From assembly GCA_037157565.1 (NCBI GenBank), contig JAZHRO010000063.1, forward strand, positions 10,646,001-10,710,000: 64,000 nt of DNA, given 5' to 3'. The position numbers were made by a program, and so were the translations under genes. The DNA is from Thalassia testudinum (taxonomy: Eukaryota > Streptophyta > Magnoliopsida > Alismatales > Hydrocharitaceae). The stretch's first letter is position 1, and the number at the start of each line of letters is the position of its first letter. The notes below the pieces were generated by a model, which saw nothing but the letters and a program-made list of their open reading frames with translations, made no database searches and had not been told where the DNA came from. Shown one piece after another: positions 23,498 to 35,669 of this stretch.

Positions 23498-25101
23498 ACA
23501 CTTATCAAAAGAACTGGGGCGAGGAGAGAAGGGAAAAGAAGAGAGAAGCAAAAGTGTACAAATTAAGCAAATAAAATCTAAACATAACTTATAATAGACT
23601 CCCTAAATAACCTAAGACTTGGGAACCTAGAAAATTAAGAGATCACTAATGAAACTTGCTTCACTAAATCGACTTGGCCAGACTAAAGAGGTGGCTTGGG
23701 CCCAAGAATGTCCTTGGAAAATCACCAAGGGCTTGTATAAACTCTTACCCATTGTTTGACTTCCCTCCTAGTCCTAGACACGAGGTATGATTAGGGGAAT
23801 TAGGAATAATTAGAGAAAACTTAAGATCTGGATATTAAGCCTACAAATGAGTGAAATCTTTAGGGGTTAAGTTTACTACAAATTTTACTTAGGCTTAGGT
23901 ACTTAGAAGTGTACACAAAAGTGAACGACATTGATTAGGGTAATGATTGATTATTTATTTATTTTTTGTGTGTGCGAACTGGGTGGAAAATGTGATGCCC
24001 AAGCCAAAACAGGAGGTTTGCAAACAAGGATTGCAATTGAAGAATTTTAGGGTTTGATAAGGTTTTAGTGAATTTTAAGGTTCTCACTTGTTAAGTATTC
24101 AAGCAAGTTGAAAAGTGATTCACACAATAAGACAATCAAGTTGTAAGTTGGTGAAAACCAATTCCTTTGATTGTATGTGTGATTAAAAGAGAAAATTAAA
24201 AATCCTAAAGTTGAGAATCTTAGTTATGCAACTCCCAAAATGAATCTCTTTTTTTAAAATCTTGTTAAGTGGTAGTCCAAACAAGAAAACAACACCACCA
24301 CTTGATAGGAAATCAAATAAGCAATTTAAAAATTATTTTTTAAATATTTTTGAAAATTATTTGATATTTTTTTAGAATTTTTTTCTTTACTAGTGTCAAA
24401 AGGTAGAAAATATAAATTTGGAACATCGATTTTGTAGAAACCTCAAACGATCTCTGAAATTTTTGAAATTTTTATATGTGATAGAGATTTTCTCAAGGAT
24501 TCCAAAAATATAAATTTTATTCAAATATGATAAGTATAAAAATTTATAAAATTCACAAAACATAAGAAAATAGTAAGGAAATAGAATGCGACCCCTTTTC
24601 AATCAATGAGTTTTTTAATTTTTTCTATTTGTCAAAACTTTCTAAAATTTGGACTCAAGGTTCCTGACTCAAAGGGTCTTCATTGGTTAAAGTTTAAAGA
24701 TTTTAAGAAGCTTCTAAAAGCCTGAACCTAATTTTTGAAAATCAAAGCAGAAGTCTAGATTTTCAAAAATTAAACACCAATAAGGTGTGGTGGAAAAATG
24801 AGGCAAACAAGCAACAAAGTTGATTTAAGGGTTCCACCACCCTAAATTTTTCCTATTTTGATATTTTAAATTTTTTTTGAGATTTCTATGATAATTAAAA
24901 AAATTTTGGCCTCGGGCATTTACCTGGAGTACGAGGGAAGAAAAAGAAAAGTTGAAGCTTCTACTTCAAATAACTCCTTATCCCACTCCCACTCTTGATT
25001 CGCACATGTTTTAACAACAAAACAAAACTAGTGAAGACCTAAATAGAGTGAGAGATATGAAATCAACTAAGCCGTGCCTCCCCAGCAACGGTGTTAAAAA
25101 G
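23498..25101 (-). other. AthB 5' leader with primer-binding site
   Basis: Non-coding AT-rich leader, 1.6 kb. On the minus strand, next to the 5' LTR, AACACCGTTGCTGGGGAGG (25079-25097) matches the tRNA-Asp primer site apart from its first bases, where TGGCGCC would be expected. No open frame of interest. Confidence 0.7.
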
Positions 25102-26812
25102 TGATACGAAAATACGTGATTTTATAATTGATACAGATTAATGTCGTTGCAATGCGTAAAATTGACCAACTTTTAAATTTATATTCCTAAATAGGGTGAA
25201 GTATCTAGGGTTGTCCAAAGAGGCCAAATTCTTAGTTATCAGAATATCTTCTCTCTCTCGCTAACTCAAGTCTCCTTTTTTGTATTTGATTTTGATATTT
25301 TTTAGGTTTTTGGGAGACTATCAGGGATTGATTATGCGAAACACGCAAAAGAAACTATGCCTACATAACAATAAAGATCTTTTCTTCCAAGCTCAGCCTA
25401 GGAAAATGTGCCTAGGGTAATTAGAAGGAAGAGTGTGGTGTGCTAAGTACTAAAAGAAGAGCACAAAGGAAATGGGAACATAGAAATAAAAAGGAAATTG
25501 CAACTTTTGTATTACTAGTCAAATAAAGTACCAATAACTAAATGCTTGTTACAAGAAAGATGACAAAAAGCTAATACAAAAGAGACAATTAAAAAGGTGA
25601 AGAAAAAGATATCCTCCAAGTAGTGAAGTCCTTTCGCTCCATGTGCGGTTGCTCCTGCACTATGAAGAGAACTCCTCATGCTCTTGGTATTCTCCTCCAA
25701 TCTCCTCCTCCAAGGTGGGCGTGCACCACCTTGAACTCTCCTCTACTTGGTCGTCCTCTTTAGGGTTGATCCTTGGCTTGGACCAAGGAAGAAGAAGGCG
25801 CCAAGAGAGCAAAGTAGCTCTCTTAATCTTCTCTTCTCTTCTTCCTATGGCCAGATATGAAGGTGGATATAGAGGGAATTATGTGAGGCCAAAGATGGTT
25901 TTTTTGGTGGTAGGAATGGGTCATTATAGGAAGGGAAGGAGGGGGGGTTGGCGTGGAGTTAACTTAGGAGGTGGTCGGCCATGGCAGAGCTTAGGTGGAG
26001 CTTAGCTAAGCTAGCTTAGCTAGTAGGATAGTAGAGGAAGGAGTAGAGGAGCTAGTGTTTTGGTTGGAGGAGCTATCCTGAATCTTCATGGAGCTATAAG
26101 GTTGCTGAAGGGAGTTCCATCTGAGCTCAATTAGAGAGTTTAGCTAGCTGGTAAACCAAGCTAGTTCAACTTTGCTAGCTACTAAACTAAGCTAGATTGG
26201 GCTGGCTTTTGCTGATGTAAGCTAAGGTGAGCTGGATCTGGTCTTCCCGAAGACAACTTTGCTAGCTATCTTGGGTCAAGTAGCTAAGCTCAACCAAGTT
26301 GAGCTGAGTTGAGTCTTTGGGAGCTGGAGTTGAGCTGGCCTAAGTTGGTTGAGTACTTCTTTAGCTGACTAGGCTTAGCTAGTTGATGGTAGTAGCTAAA
26401 TGTAGTCAAGTAGAGCTTCCATGGACTGAGTAGAGCTGGAAGAAGTTGAAAGGAGTTGAGTTCAACTGAGTTGAGTTGGCCATAGCTGTCATTCAACTGA
26501 GGTGAGCTAAATGGAGCTGAGATGACCTAGAATGAGCTGAAATCCAGCCAAGATGAGCTGGATTTAGGTGAGATCTAGCTGAATTGAGCTTCTCCTTCAC
26601 CTTCTTCCTTTCTCAATGCCACGATTTGCAGGATATGCTAAATCTATTCATCCCTGACATTGAAATAAAAATGTAAAAACAATAAAAACAATGGAATGCA
26701 TGCCTATCCTAAGAAATGCCTAAATGCAACGCAAAATCATAATGCGATGTGCAAAACCTAAGAGCTAGATGTGTTTCTAGGCGTAATAGTGATGATAAAC
26801 TGGCATTTATCA
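25102..26812 (-). repeat. AthB 5' LTR
   Basis: TGATACGAAAATACG to CATTTATCA, 1711 bp, collinear with 17458-19140. It contains the same dense AGCT-word array (about 26000-26600). The right flank GGCAC does not match the left flank of the element. Confidence 0.9.
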
Positions 26813-28995
26813 GGCACTCTTCAGACTCTTGGATGTATTTCCATTTGAGTGTTCTTTTCTTCTTTCTTTTTATGTTTTTCTCCTTGGCATGTATTAAGGG
26901 TCTTTGGCCCCGTACTAATGTTTAAATGGGAACATTGCTAGCATGAGACTAGGGCACATACATTTCTCTCTAGATGCCCTACCTTTATTATGCTCATTAA
27001 CTCTTGTAGAACTCAGATTATTTATGAAGTCTTGCCACGTTTAGATTCAATTCTTTGCTACATGACGCTCTCTTATATTATTCATACTTGTTTAATTCTG
27101 ATTTAATTATGTCACCACAAGTAAATTACTTAGTTCAAACTCCATTAGGTTAGTTTTTGATGACATTCAAAATGGGGGAGAAAATCTTAAGGCTATTAAA
27201 ACTAGCAAAAAGTTAGTCTAGTTTAAAATGGACCCTTTAATACAAAAATAAGGGGGAGAAAATAAATCCTAAGAATAGATGTTGAAAATCATCAAAAATG
27301 AGGAAGTTGTTAGTTCAACTTCTCTTAAAATAATATTTTAATGATTTTACAAAATAAGAAAAAGAAATAAATACTGGAATACCGTATTTTTCTCTGTCAT
27401 AACTCCACTATAGGTTCCACTATCTCCAAAACAAGGTATCGGAGGATGAAGATATGCATTATGTCTAGGTCTTAAGACTTATTATATGATCTAAAAGAGT
27501 TATAATTTTCTATTTATTTGAGTCTAGAAAGAGTTGTAAAGAGCCCCTAATAAAACATATATATATCTCTAAACTTAGGCTCTCAATACTTAGGAAAAAT
27601 TAGAAACAAAAATCAAATTCAGAAATACACATTAGACATCCCAACATCTTCCCAGACGTCTGATTTCTCAATATAAGTCATCTGACCTCTTTGTCAGACG
27701 ACCAAAAATCCTTAGCCTTGCCTTGAGCTTTTAAACACTTAGGCTCCAGAGGACGAGACTCAACTCTAGATATCCCTAGATCCAGTTAGACGTTCGACAA
27801 GTCTATCAGACATCCTTAGAGAGTACCATTGGACAAATCATTTCAAAATCTCCTTCAGTGAAATCATATCCAATGGCTAACCTTTGTTTTAAACGTTTGG
27901 ACATGTCTCCAAACGTCTAATAATGGAATGTTACACCTAAAACACTTTGTGAAGATTTGTTAGAGTAAATCTCACTTTTTTGGATTTGCAAGAAATTCGA
28001 ACCCCAAGATCATCATGCTCTTCAAACATCCAGAATATATGTCAGTCGACCAATCTGATGTCTAACCCTTAAACACTAGAACCTTGTTTAGATCTAGTCC
28101 AAAATAGGAACAAACCCGCATAAAATTAAATGTCCAAAATTTCACCCAGACATCTTAAAATGGCAACCCAGACGTCTGTCCTAGAACCTTGCTTCCATCC
28201 AAGTAAATCAGGAATTCTAACCCCTTGAATCAAATGACCAGAAAGATTGTTAGATGTCTGGTAAGACGTCTGACCTAAAATTCAGGTGTGTGATTCTACT
28301 GTTAGAGTCATCATGAGCCTGATTTGAGTTGGATTTCGACCCAATCTCTTGGGATATGCCTCCAACGGGTATGAGCTTTCTCCCAAGCTTTCATGAAGGT
28401 TCTTAACATGCCTATATATACCCCATGACTCCTCTTAGTAAAAACACTCCTTGGAGAGATAATGCACAAGAGAATCACTAGCTCCACTTGTTCCTATTGC
28501 CCTCCTGCTGTGCAACATCCATTCTTAGGCAAACTCATACTCCAATTGTGCTATAGCCAACATCATCAGGGAGTTTACTCACTTATAGTAGCTAGATTAA
28601 AATGTTATCTTTTGGGGAGCTCTATAGGGTGTTTTATTTTCAGTTTACATATACTTATTGTAGTTGGATATTTAGTCTGTTGGATCCCCGTCTCTTCCTT
28701 GTGAAGGGAGAAACCTCTATTTTGGGATCGGATGAGGGAATTATAACTAAGGTACACTACCCTCGTTTTCAAGTAGTGTGCATAAGGGCTTGGATTTTCT
28801 TGTGTTTAATTAGTTACTTAAAACTTACTTGGTTGTCTAATGAAGGATTAAAGGAATGAGAAACCATTAAAATGTCTCATTAAAATTAAGAAAGGTGTAA
28901 GAAAATGAAAAGATGAGGGCCTCTTTGCATAAAAAACTTTGTTAGTGGCTTTCTTGGAGGGTAGGAAAGGAGTAGAGGCGCTTGAGTGCAAGTTT

Positions 28996-29028
<33 letters not shown>
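26813..29028 (+). mobile_element. 3' end and LTR of a SIRE-like Ty1/copia element (fragment)
   Basis: 26813-27307 is non-coding 3' sequence ending in purine-rich words (ATGGGGGAG near 27170, GAGGAAG near 27300). An LTR begins at 27308 with TGTTAGTTC. It is related along much of its length to the SIRE-E LTRs: interspersed CAGACGTCTGA palindromes (27655-28275), TATA-like CTATATATACC near 28411, the TATAGTAGCTAGA block near 28585, and GGTGGCTTTC-like words near 28938. The end is obscured by a TA repeat and the TIR element. No pol sequence remains in the window. Confidence 0.65.
29001..29028. repeat. (TA)n microsatellite, target of the TIR element
   Basis: Continuous AT dinucleotide run ending where the transposon TIR starts. 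More TA repeats follow its other end (30547-30570), so the insertion split a TA-rich site. Confidence 0.8.
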
Positions 29029-30546
29029 GGGAAGTATCCTCTGAGCACTGTGCTCACAAACCAACAAATAAGCCTTTTTTTATCACCATACGATTTATTA
29101 CATGATTGATGAAATCACATCACCGTTACATTTTCATAATAAGCATTATTTTATAGTTGGAAAGGATTCTGATTAAGTATCTAAGATTTAAGTAACAAAC
29201 GAATATTTTAGGAACCATTCGTATTGTGCATACACGTTAGTCTACGTTAGCCTTGCATAACGTTGATTCACAATATGTTTCTTACTCTATCACATTCTCT
29301 TCTGGACATCCAGGTATGCAGTTAGATTTTTTTTGTTTCCATATCGTATCATCGCAGTTATTTTTCATACATCTCTCATCATCTATGTTATTTTTGGGAC
29401 AAGTTGTGCTATTGCACTTTGCATGAACATTATTCAGGACATTATCAATGAATTTGTAATATTTCATGGGAAAATTATAAACATCCCACTATATAATAAA
29501 TTGTAGCATTACAATGGTTACCTTATATTGATTTGTAACATAACTTTAATAATGTTATATTGTAACGTAACACACAGGTGTGTATTGCAACATGCCAACT
29601 AACTTCAACAATCATAATACATTTCTTAACGGTTTGTAACACAAGCCAATATTGTTACGCTGTAATACATTATGGTTGCCTTTATATTAGTTTGCAACAT
29701 AACTTTAATAATATTATATTGTAACACAACTCAGTAAAACACAGGTGTTCGTTGCAGCACGTCAACTAACTTCAACAATAGTAACACAACACAAAAATAA
29801 AATAAAAAAAAATCGTAATACAATCAGCAAGTTACAGGTGTGCGTTGCAGTACCTTTAGTTAAAAATGTTATCAAAACATTGTATTGCAATCTTTTATCA
29901 ACATTGAACATTTATATCTTCTTTTTTACCAATGTGTTCCATTAAATGTCAATAATAAAAAATTCATTTCTGGTGCCAGACATAATACAAATACCAAAGT
30001 CGTTATCAAAAGTCAAATTATTATTTATTTGTATAACGGAATATAAAGTGTAATTTATTTATTTTATATGAATACAACAAGTGCACAATCTATTGTATTT
30101 TGAAGACGCGAATATTGTATTATATATTTTCTATTTGTTCGTATACTATATCTTTATAATACATATGTTATTCTGTTACAACTTCTATTACTTTCATTAC
30201 AATATGTATATTTTCATTTTACAAACCTATACCTGATAGGTACAATGCATATGCAGTTACGTTGTAATGTTTTCACAATTATAACAAGCATGCCATGTTA
30301 TTTTTAATCACATTTTGTGTGCCTCATCTATTTATAGTAAACACAATCGGGTGTGTTCTTGGAAGGTTGTTTTATTATTTGAAATAATATATTACTTTAT
30401 ATGATAAAAGCTGTCATATTCGTTAGATTGGAAAACCACCACCGCATAAATAGGTGGTATTTATGGGAATCGTGGGATCGTGATCTAATGATTACGATTA
30501 TGAGCTTATTTGTTAATTTGTGAGCATAGTGCTCAATGGATAGGCC
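29029..30546. mobile_element. Non-autonomous TIR DNA transposon, Mutator-like
   Basis: 1518-bp element with ~45-bp terminal inverted repeats (29029-29073 and 30502-30546). They share TGAGCACTRTGCTCACAAA and AACAAATAAGC. The first part of each TIR contains the near-palindrome TGAGCACTGTGCTCA. The flanking 9-mers (TATATATAT and ATTATATAT) are compatible with a Mutator-type 9-bp duplication but lie in TA repeats. The inside is AT-rich with no transposase. It carries a partial internal duplication: an ACAGGTGTGTATTGCAACA-like word at about 29573, 29731 and 29835. Confidence 0.65.
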
Positions 30547-30609
30547 ATTATATATATAATATATATATGTTAACGTAAAAAAATAAAACAAAAAATCTCA
30601 TTTCAGGGT

Positions 30610-33307
30610 TGTTGTTAGGGTTTCGTCGAGTGTTAAATATATGCGTCATAGTATAATTGACAAAATTTTACAACATTTAAATTTATAAACTCAGAATCTA
30701 AAATGGAGTCCGAGGTCGTTCATAGGGAGCAAATATAGAATTCACATGTTAATCTTCATTCAGAATCAATGAGCACAATAAATTGAGCATTAAAATAGAT
30801 ATTCAATGAATACAATTTGTCAGATTGTAATTCAATTGATGAGATAAAAAGAATAAAGAGAATCTAAAAAGTGGTAATTTAGATCACCAATTAGGTCTAA
30901 TTAAGCATGCATCTCATTTTCAAGTTATTTCAAATAATCAATACCTTCAACCGATTTAATCAAATGTTAACTTAGTACTTAAATAATGAAACCGTGCTTA
31001 GAATCAACTCAATTAGATGACAGGCATATAGCATTGGACGTCTTAAGTGTCAACAAACCACATTGCCTCACAGAAGGCACACAAGCACAAGGCCTTCTCC
31101 TCCAAGCCTTCTTCCTCTTCTTCTTCACAAGGCTTCTCAAGCCTTTCCTTTCTCAAGCACATAGAGGCAACTTCTCAGAGGCTAAGTGTTGCACAGAGGC
31201 ACAAGGATAGCACAACAAAACCCACCCCCTCCTCTCACAAATCTTCCTCTCTTCTTTCTAAAAGACTCGAGTTTAGTTGGGTAATTGGTCGGTTATCGGG
31301 TCATGTACATTGGCCAGACCCGCAGGTGTGCATTGCGGGTGAGGCATGAGGGCAAGTGCGGTGGTGAGGGGTGAGCGTAGGTAGGTAATCAGGTGAATGG
31401 GGTGAATGGGGACCCGAACCCCATGTCTTAGGCAACACAGCTAAAGCACAAATTCAACTTAAGGGTCTTCATGCAACCGTTTGTTCACGATGTGGCACTA
31501 AAGTGCCATCCTCTTCCTCGCGTGCAGCAGCTGAGGATTCCTCTTCAATTGGAGGGCCTGGGAATGCACCTGGAGCTGGGCCGCATCGCCTGAAGGTAGT
31601 AGCAGGGTCAGAGTTGCTCGGAGCACGACGATCGTGGTCGGATGAGACGGCGGCGACGATGAACTTCGGTCAACACTTGAAACATGCATACAGGCTCAAA
31701 AGCCCCAATTAAATGGTTCACGAGAGTCGTCGTGACTCAAGGAACATGATGGTGGTGGTCCTTTGGTGGATAGATGTCGGACGTGGTCAGACGGTGACGG
31801 AGAAGGTAAGCGAAGAAGGTTGAGTTCGATGGGGCAATTTAGTGGGTTTTTGGTGGAATTGAGTGAGGGGTTTTGATGGGCGAGATGAGGCGGAGCTTAT
31901 GGAGGCGATATCATGGCGTTTGGTGGTGTGTGGCTCCAGGAAGCCTTGCTGGAGCTCAGTAGATCATGGAGAAGACGGAGGGCGAACGGCGATGTCGGTG
32001 GTTGAAATAAGTGGTAGAGGGGTTGATAAGGATCTACAAAGGTAGAGGAAGAGATTGGACCTATTTATGGACGAAGAGAGAGAAGTGCAATGGCTGTGAT
32101 TGGCCGGTCGTGGAAGGGATGAAGACCTCCAGTGGAAGAGGCGGCGACGACATGGGGGCCTGGGATGCTCTTGTTGGTATTGCGAGGCGGGAGGAAGGAG
32201 ATGAAGGTGTTCTCGCTGTCTATGGTATGTGGAGCGGGTGAAGGAGGTTGGAGAGGGATCGTCGAAGCTGCGGTGGAGGTGTTCGGAGAGGAAAATTTGG
32301 TGAAGATTTGTGGCCAAAACCGAGCTAAGGAAGAGCATTATTGCATCGCCGTCTCTTTTATAGGCCTTAGGGGACGTTTCTAAGCAAGGAAAGAAGCTTT
32401 CAAGATTCGAGAATTTCGCCCACATAGGATACCTGCATCTTCCAAGCATTTGCATGAGAGATTGAGAAGGAATCAAGGTCCATCGCTGGGTTCATTTGGA
32501 AGGGAATTCCTCAAGGAATCTCCCTTTCAATTTTGGAAATGTTTGATTGAGAATCGAGCGAGAAATCCTTGCTCGAATCTCAATGGTGAAGCTTATGTTC
32601 ACAGTAATGGTGGTAGGGACCTAAATGCAAATATGAAGAAAATATAGGGACCTGATTGCAAGGATTTTGAAAGCGAAGGGCTTATGTGAAAGAAAAAGAG
32701 TTTGACTGGACTTAAATGCAAACTAGGTTAAGATGAATTCTGATTGGTCCCAAATTTTGATATAAATCTAATTTAGACCCAAGAAATCTAATGGTGAAGT
32801 CAAATTTCAATTTTGAATAAGTTTGACTGGATAATTTGTGCAAAAATCCAAATTAGGGTAGAATTGTGTCTTTGACTCTGTTCGGGGTCAAAATGGGTTC
32901 CAAAGGTCAAATCAATTATACCAAACCTCAAGAAATATTTTTTTATGAATTTTAGAAGGTTTAGATGGATTTTATCATAACCAGAACCTCAGTAATTCAA
33001 GTGGATCTGAAATTAGGGTTTCGGGTACTATATTGGTTCTCGAAATACGTGAAACCCCGTTTCTGTCTTTGTGGAACCTCTTATTAGACTTTAATGCTCA
33101 TTATACCTTAGATTAACCCCTAGGAAATCCCGTGATTATGCTGCATTCATGATATGCTGTTAAAATAATATAATTAACCCTGATTTAATGCATTCTTTTC
33201 AGAAAGGATATGCAAGGAATTACGACTCTCAGGTGACTATATAGGAGCATTTGTCATTTAATTCTGATTAATTAAAGCTAATTATGCTCATGATGATGTT
33301 ATCATCA
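30610..33307 (-). repeat. LTR X2: solo LTR of family X with AGGGT duplication
   Basis: 2698 bp, TGTTGTTAGGG at the left and GTTATCATCA at the right on the plus strand; sense is minus. It is flanked by perfect AGGGT repeats (30605-30609, 33308-33312), so it is a true solo LTR. A TATA-like CCTATAAAAGAGAC on the minus strand lies near 32350-32366. It is collinear with X1 in inverted orientation. Apparent ORFs inside (for example 31964-32476) are not conserved in X1. Confidence 0.88.
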
Positions 33308-33312
33308 AGGGT

Positions 33313-33932
33313 CTTCTCCATTGAGCCTTTCTCCCTATCGGAGAAGAGCTCCAACGCCTCTACCTTACCCCCACTGCCGGTTAGCTACGTCGTCGTCACC
33401 GTCGCGATCGCCGACCTCTATTGTCCTCACCGTTGCAATTACAATGGCTGCTGCTATTGTCATTGGAGTTGTTGCTATTGATGTTGTAGTTGTTGTGCTG
33501 CTGTAGCTACTACTATTGAGGTTACAGCTACGAGAAGAAGAGGAGAGCTCCTGCTGTTGCTGCGTTGTTGTTGTTGGAGTAGTTGCGAGGAGAAGGAAAG
33601 GGCCACTGCCACCACCAATTTCGCCTCCTAGGGCTCCCCTATGGGAGCTGCTGCTATTGCTGCATGTCTTGCTGCGGCTGGTTGTGAGGCAGAGAGAACA
33701 GCGGGAGAAGGGGCTGCTGCTGCGGGTGTCATTGTTGTTGCTATTGCTGTTGCATGTAGAAAAGAGGCAGAGGAGGAGAACGAGCTCCTCTCTAGGTAGG
33801 GATTCTCTGTCCTCTTGTGATGATTCTCTTGTTCCCTTTAGTGTTTGAGCATGCCAATAGATGGATTAGATCTTAGATTCAGGTTGCATGTGGATTTTTA
33901 TGGTTGAAGCAGCTAAAGCACAGGCAGGTGGG
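33313..33932 (+). other. Trinucleotide-rich sequence beside SIRE-E
   Basis: Host sequence between X2 and SIRE-E. It is rich in GCTGCT/CTGCTATTG and GTTGTTG words (33440-33780), typical of slippage. Its frames give low-complexity Leu/Val/Arg peptides with no counterpart I recognise. It resumes after SIRE-E at 39311, since the flanks GTGGG/ATGGG are a target duplication. Confidence 0.5.
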
Positions 33933-35615
33933 TGTTGGTGCTAGAGCACCGCAATCATTTATTTTGATGATAACAAAACACATGTTATTTAACATTTTCA
34001 TTTGAAGTCTTAGATTTCAGAAATATTTGCAAATGGAGACATGTTTAGACGGAGTTTGAGCTCGCATCCATGGCAGATTAAAAGAGCTTGACAGAGGAGG
34101 AGCTTCGCAAGGAGCGAAAGCTTGAAGAAGGAGATGAAGAATATGATAGATTTCCTTTCTTGTTTCATTGTACTGTGTTTTTGCTCTATTTCTTTCTTAG
34201 ATCTTATGTTAAAGGCCTCAAAGTACCCTTAAAGTAATCCTAGGAACACTTGCACAATCCTATGATACTTAGATTTTCTGTAGAGAACATAGAAAACCAA
34301 AATAGGATTTTGACAGCCTAATCAGATGTCTAATCTAGAAATCAGACGTTTGATAGTGACTTTTGAGATGTTTGACTGTTGACTCAGGCGTCCAATAACT
34401 TAGGCTGGACTTAGTAGGTTCTGTCTGATGAAATCAGACGACCAGACCTTAGTTCAAATGTCTAATGGTTGTACCGGACGTCCAATTAGTGGAACGTTGG
34501 CTAACAAAGTAGACGTTGAGGAAAATAACCGTTAGGCTTTTATCAAACATCCGTAGAGGACGTCAGACGTCTGATATGTGACCGTTGAGTCTCATTGTGA
34601 GCCAAAATCACCTTTGTCAGATTTTCTAGCCGTTAACCTATCTTGGAAATCCATTCTCGCAGTACAATAGGTTTCCAGACGTCCAGACCTAGAGCCAGAC
34701 GTCCTGTACGCTGTTTGATGGCCATACATTAGAACCCTGTTTAGTCCTGAACCAAGTCAGGAAGGAAACTCGTCTAGAATCAGACGTCAGACTTAGTTCC
34801 CAGACGTCTTAAAATAGTTTTCTAGACGTCTGATGCCTAGACCAAACGTCTGAAGACCCTGTCAGAATCATAAATGATTCTGATTACGGCCTGTTTTGCC
34901 TTGGATTCAACCCCAACGGCTATGGAAGCCTTCTAAGGCCTTCCAAACCTTTCCTTGGCCCTCTATAAATAGAGGACCCTTGCCGTGCAAATACACACCA
35001 AGAAACACACTTTCCACATCTTTTATGTCCAAGAGAAGTAGAAGAAGCTCTAGCTCTCCAAGCATTTGTTCCACATCTAGAGAGCTTCAATCCAGTTGTG
35101 CACCCGCTCTCCCTCCGTGATTATGAGAGCGATGAAGTGCCACCACGTGATTCACGCACCTGCGTCATCACGCCGACGCACTCCCACCAAAGGGAAGTTC
35201 CCTTACCTATAGTAGCTAGACTTAACCATATACTTTGTGGCTCTATAGGTTGTATTGTATTTCATCTTTGCTTGTGTTGGGTATTCGCTTTGCAAATTCC
35301 TGTCTCCATCGGAGGACAAAATACTCCTAGTGAAGATGGGTGGTCTTGAGGTACGCTACCTTTGGGTATAAAGTAGCATGGTTGTACTAAGGTTGAACTA
35401 CTCTCGTTTTAAGTAGTTCATTTAGTGGATTTGATCAACTTTATTGATCGAAAAATCCTAACTTGAAAGGGTTAGGTGGTGGCTTTCATCCGGTTTAGCT
35501 TTCCACCAAAAAATCTCTTGTGCCTTTGTGTGATTGCTTATTTTTGTGAGATTATTTATTTTAATTTCGTAATTTTATGTCACACATATCTCACCCCCTC
35601 CCGTAGGGATTTACA
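33933..35615 (+). repeat. SIRE-E 5' LTR
   Basis: TGTTGGTGC...GGATTTACA, 1683 bp. The TATA box CTCTATAAATAGAGG is near 34960. Upstream (34320-34870) is a cluster of AGACGTCT-type palindromes and half-sites. It ends two bases before the primer site. Confidence 0.95.
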
Positions 35616-35617
35616 AT

Positions 35618-35632
35618 TGATATCAGAGTAGG
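35618..35632 (+). promoter_or_regulatory. SIRE-E primer-binding site (tRNA-iMet type)
   Basis: TGATATCAGAGTAGG starts 2 bp after the LTR. It differs from the usual copia TGGTATCAGAGC at a few bases and is complementary to the 3' end of initiator tRNA-Met. Confidence 0.85.
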
Positions 35633-35669
35633 TTCTTGCTGTTTTGGCATAACAACCTGCAAGAAGATC

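Larger units (their letters stand above)
17458..26812 (-). mobile_element. AthB: non-autonomous Athila-like element (gag-protease only)
   Basis: A 9.36 kb element transcribed right to left with ~1.7 kb LTRs (17458-19140 and 25102-26812) and a 5.96 kb interior. It encodes Gag and the aspartic protease, then goes straight to a Pro/Ser-rich frame and the 3' UTR. RT, RNase H and integrase are absent, not merely decayed, so it would need a helper. The flanking 5-mers differ (TACCC left, GGCAC right), suggesting recombination between elements after insertion. Confidence 0.88.

Noticed and set aside
31964..32476. 170-residue minus-strand ORF as a gene
   Set aside because: It lies wholly in LTR X2, is Ser/His/Arg-rich without a motif, and the collinear X1 LTR does not preserve the frame.
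33284..33848. Overlapping ORFs rich in Val/Leu/Arg
   Set aside because: They arise from GCTGCT/GTTGTT trinucleotide repeats and are low-complexity in all frames.
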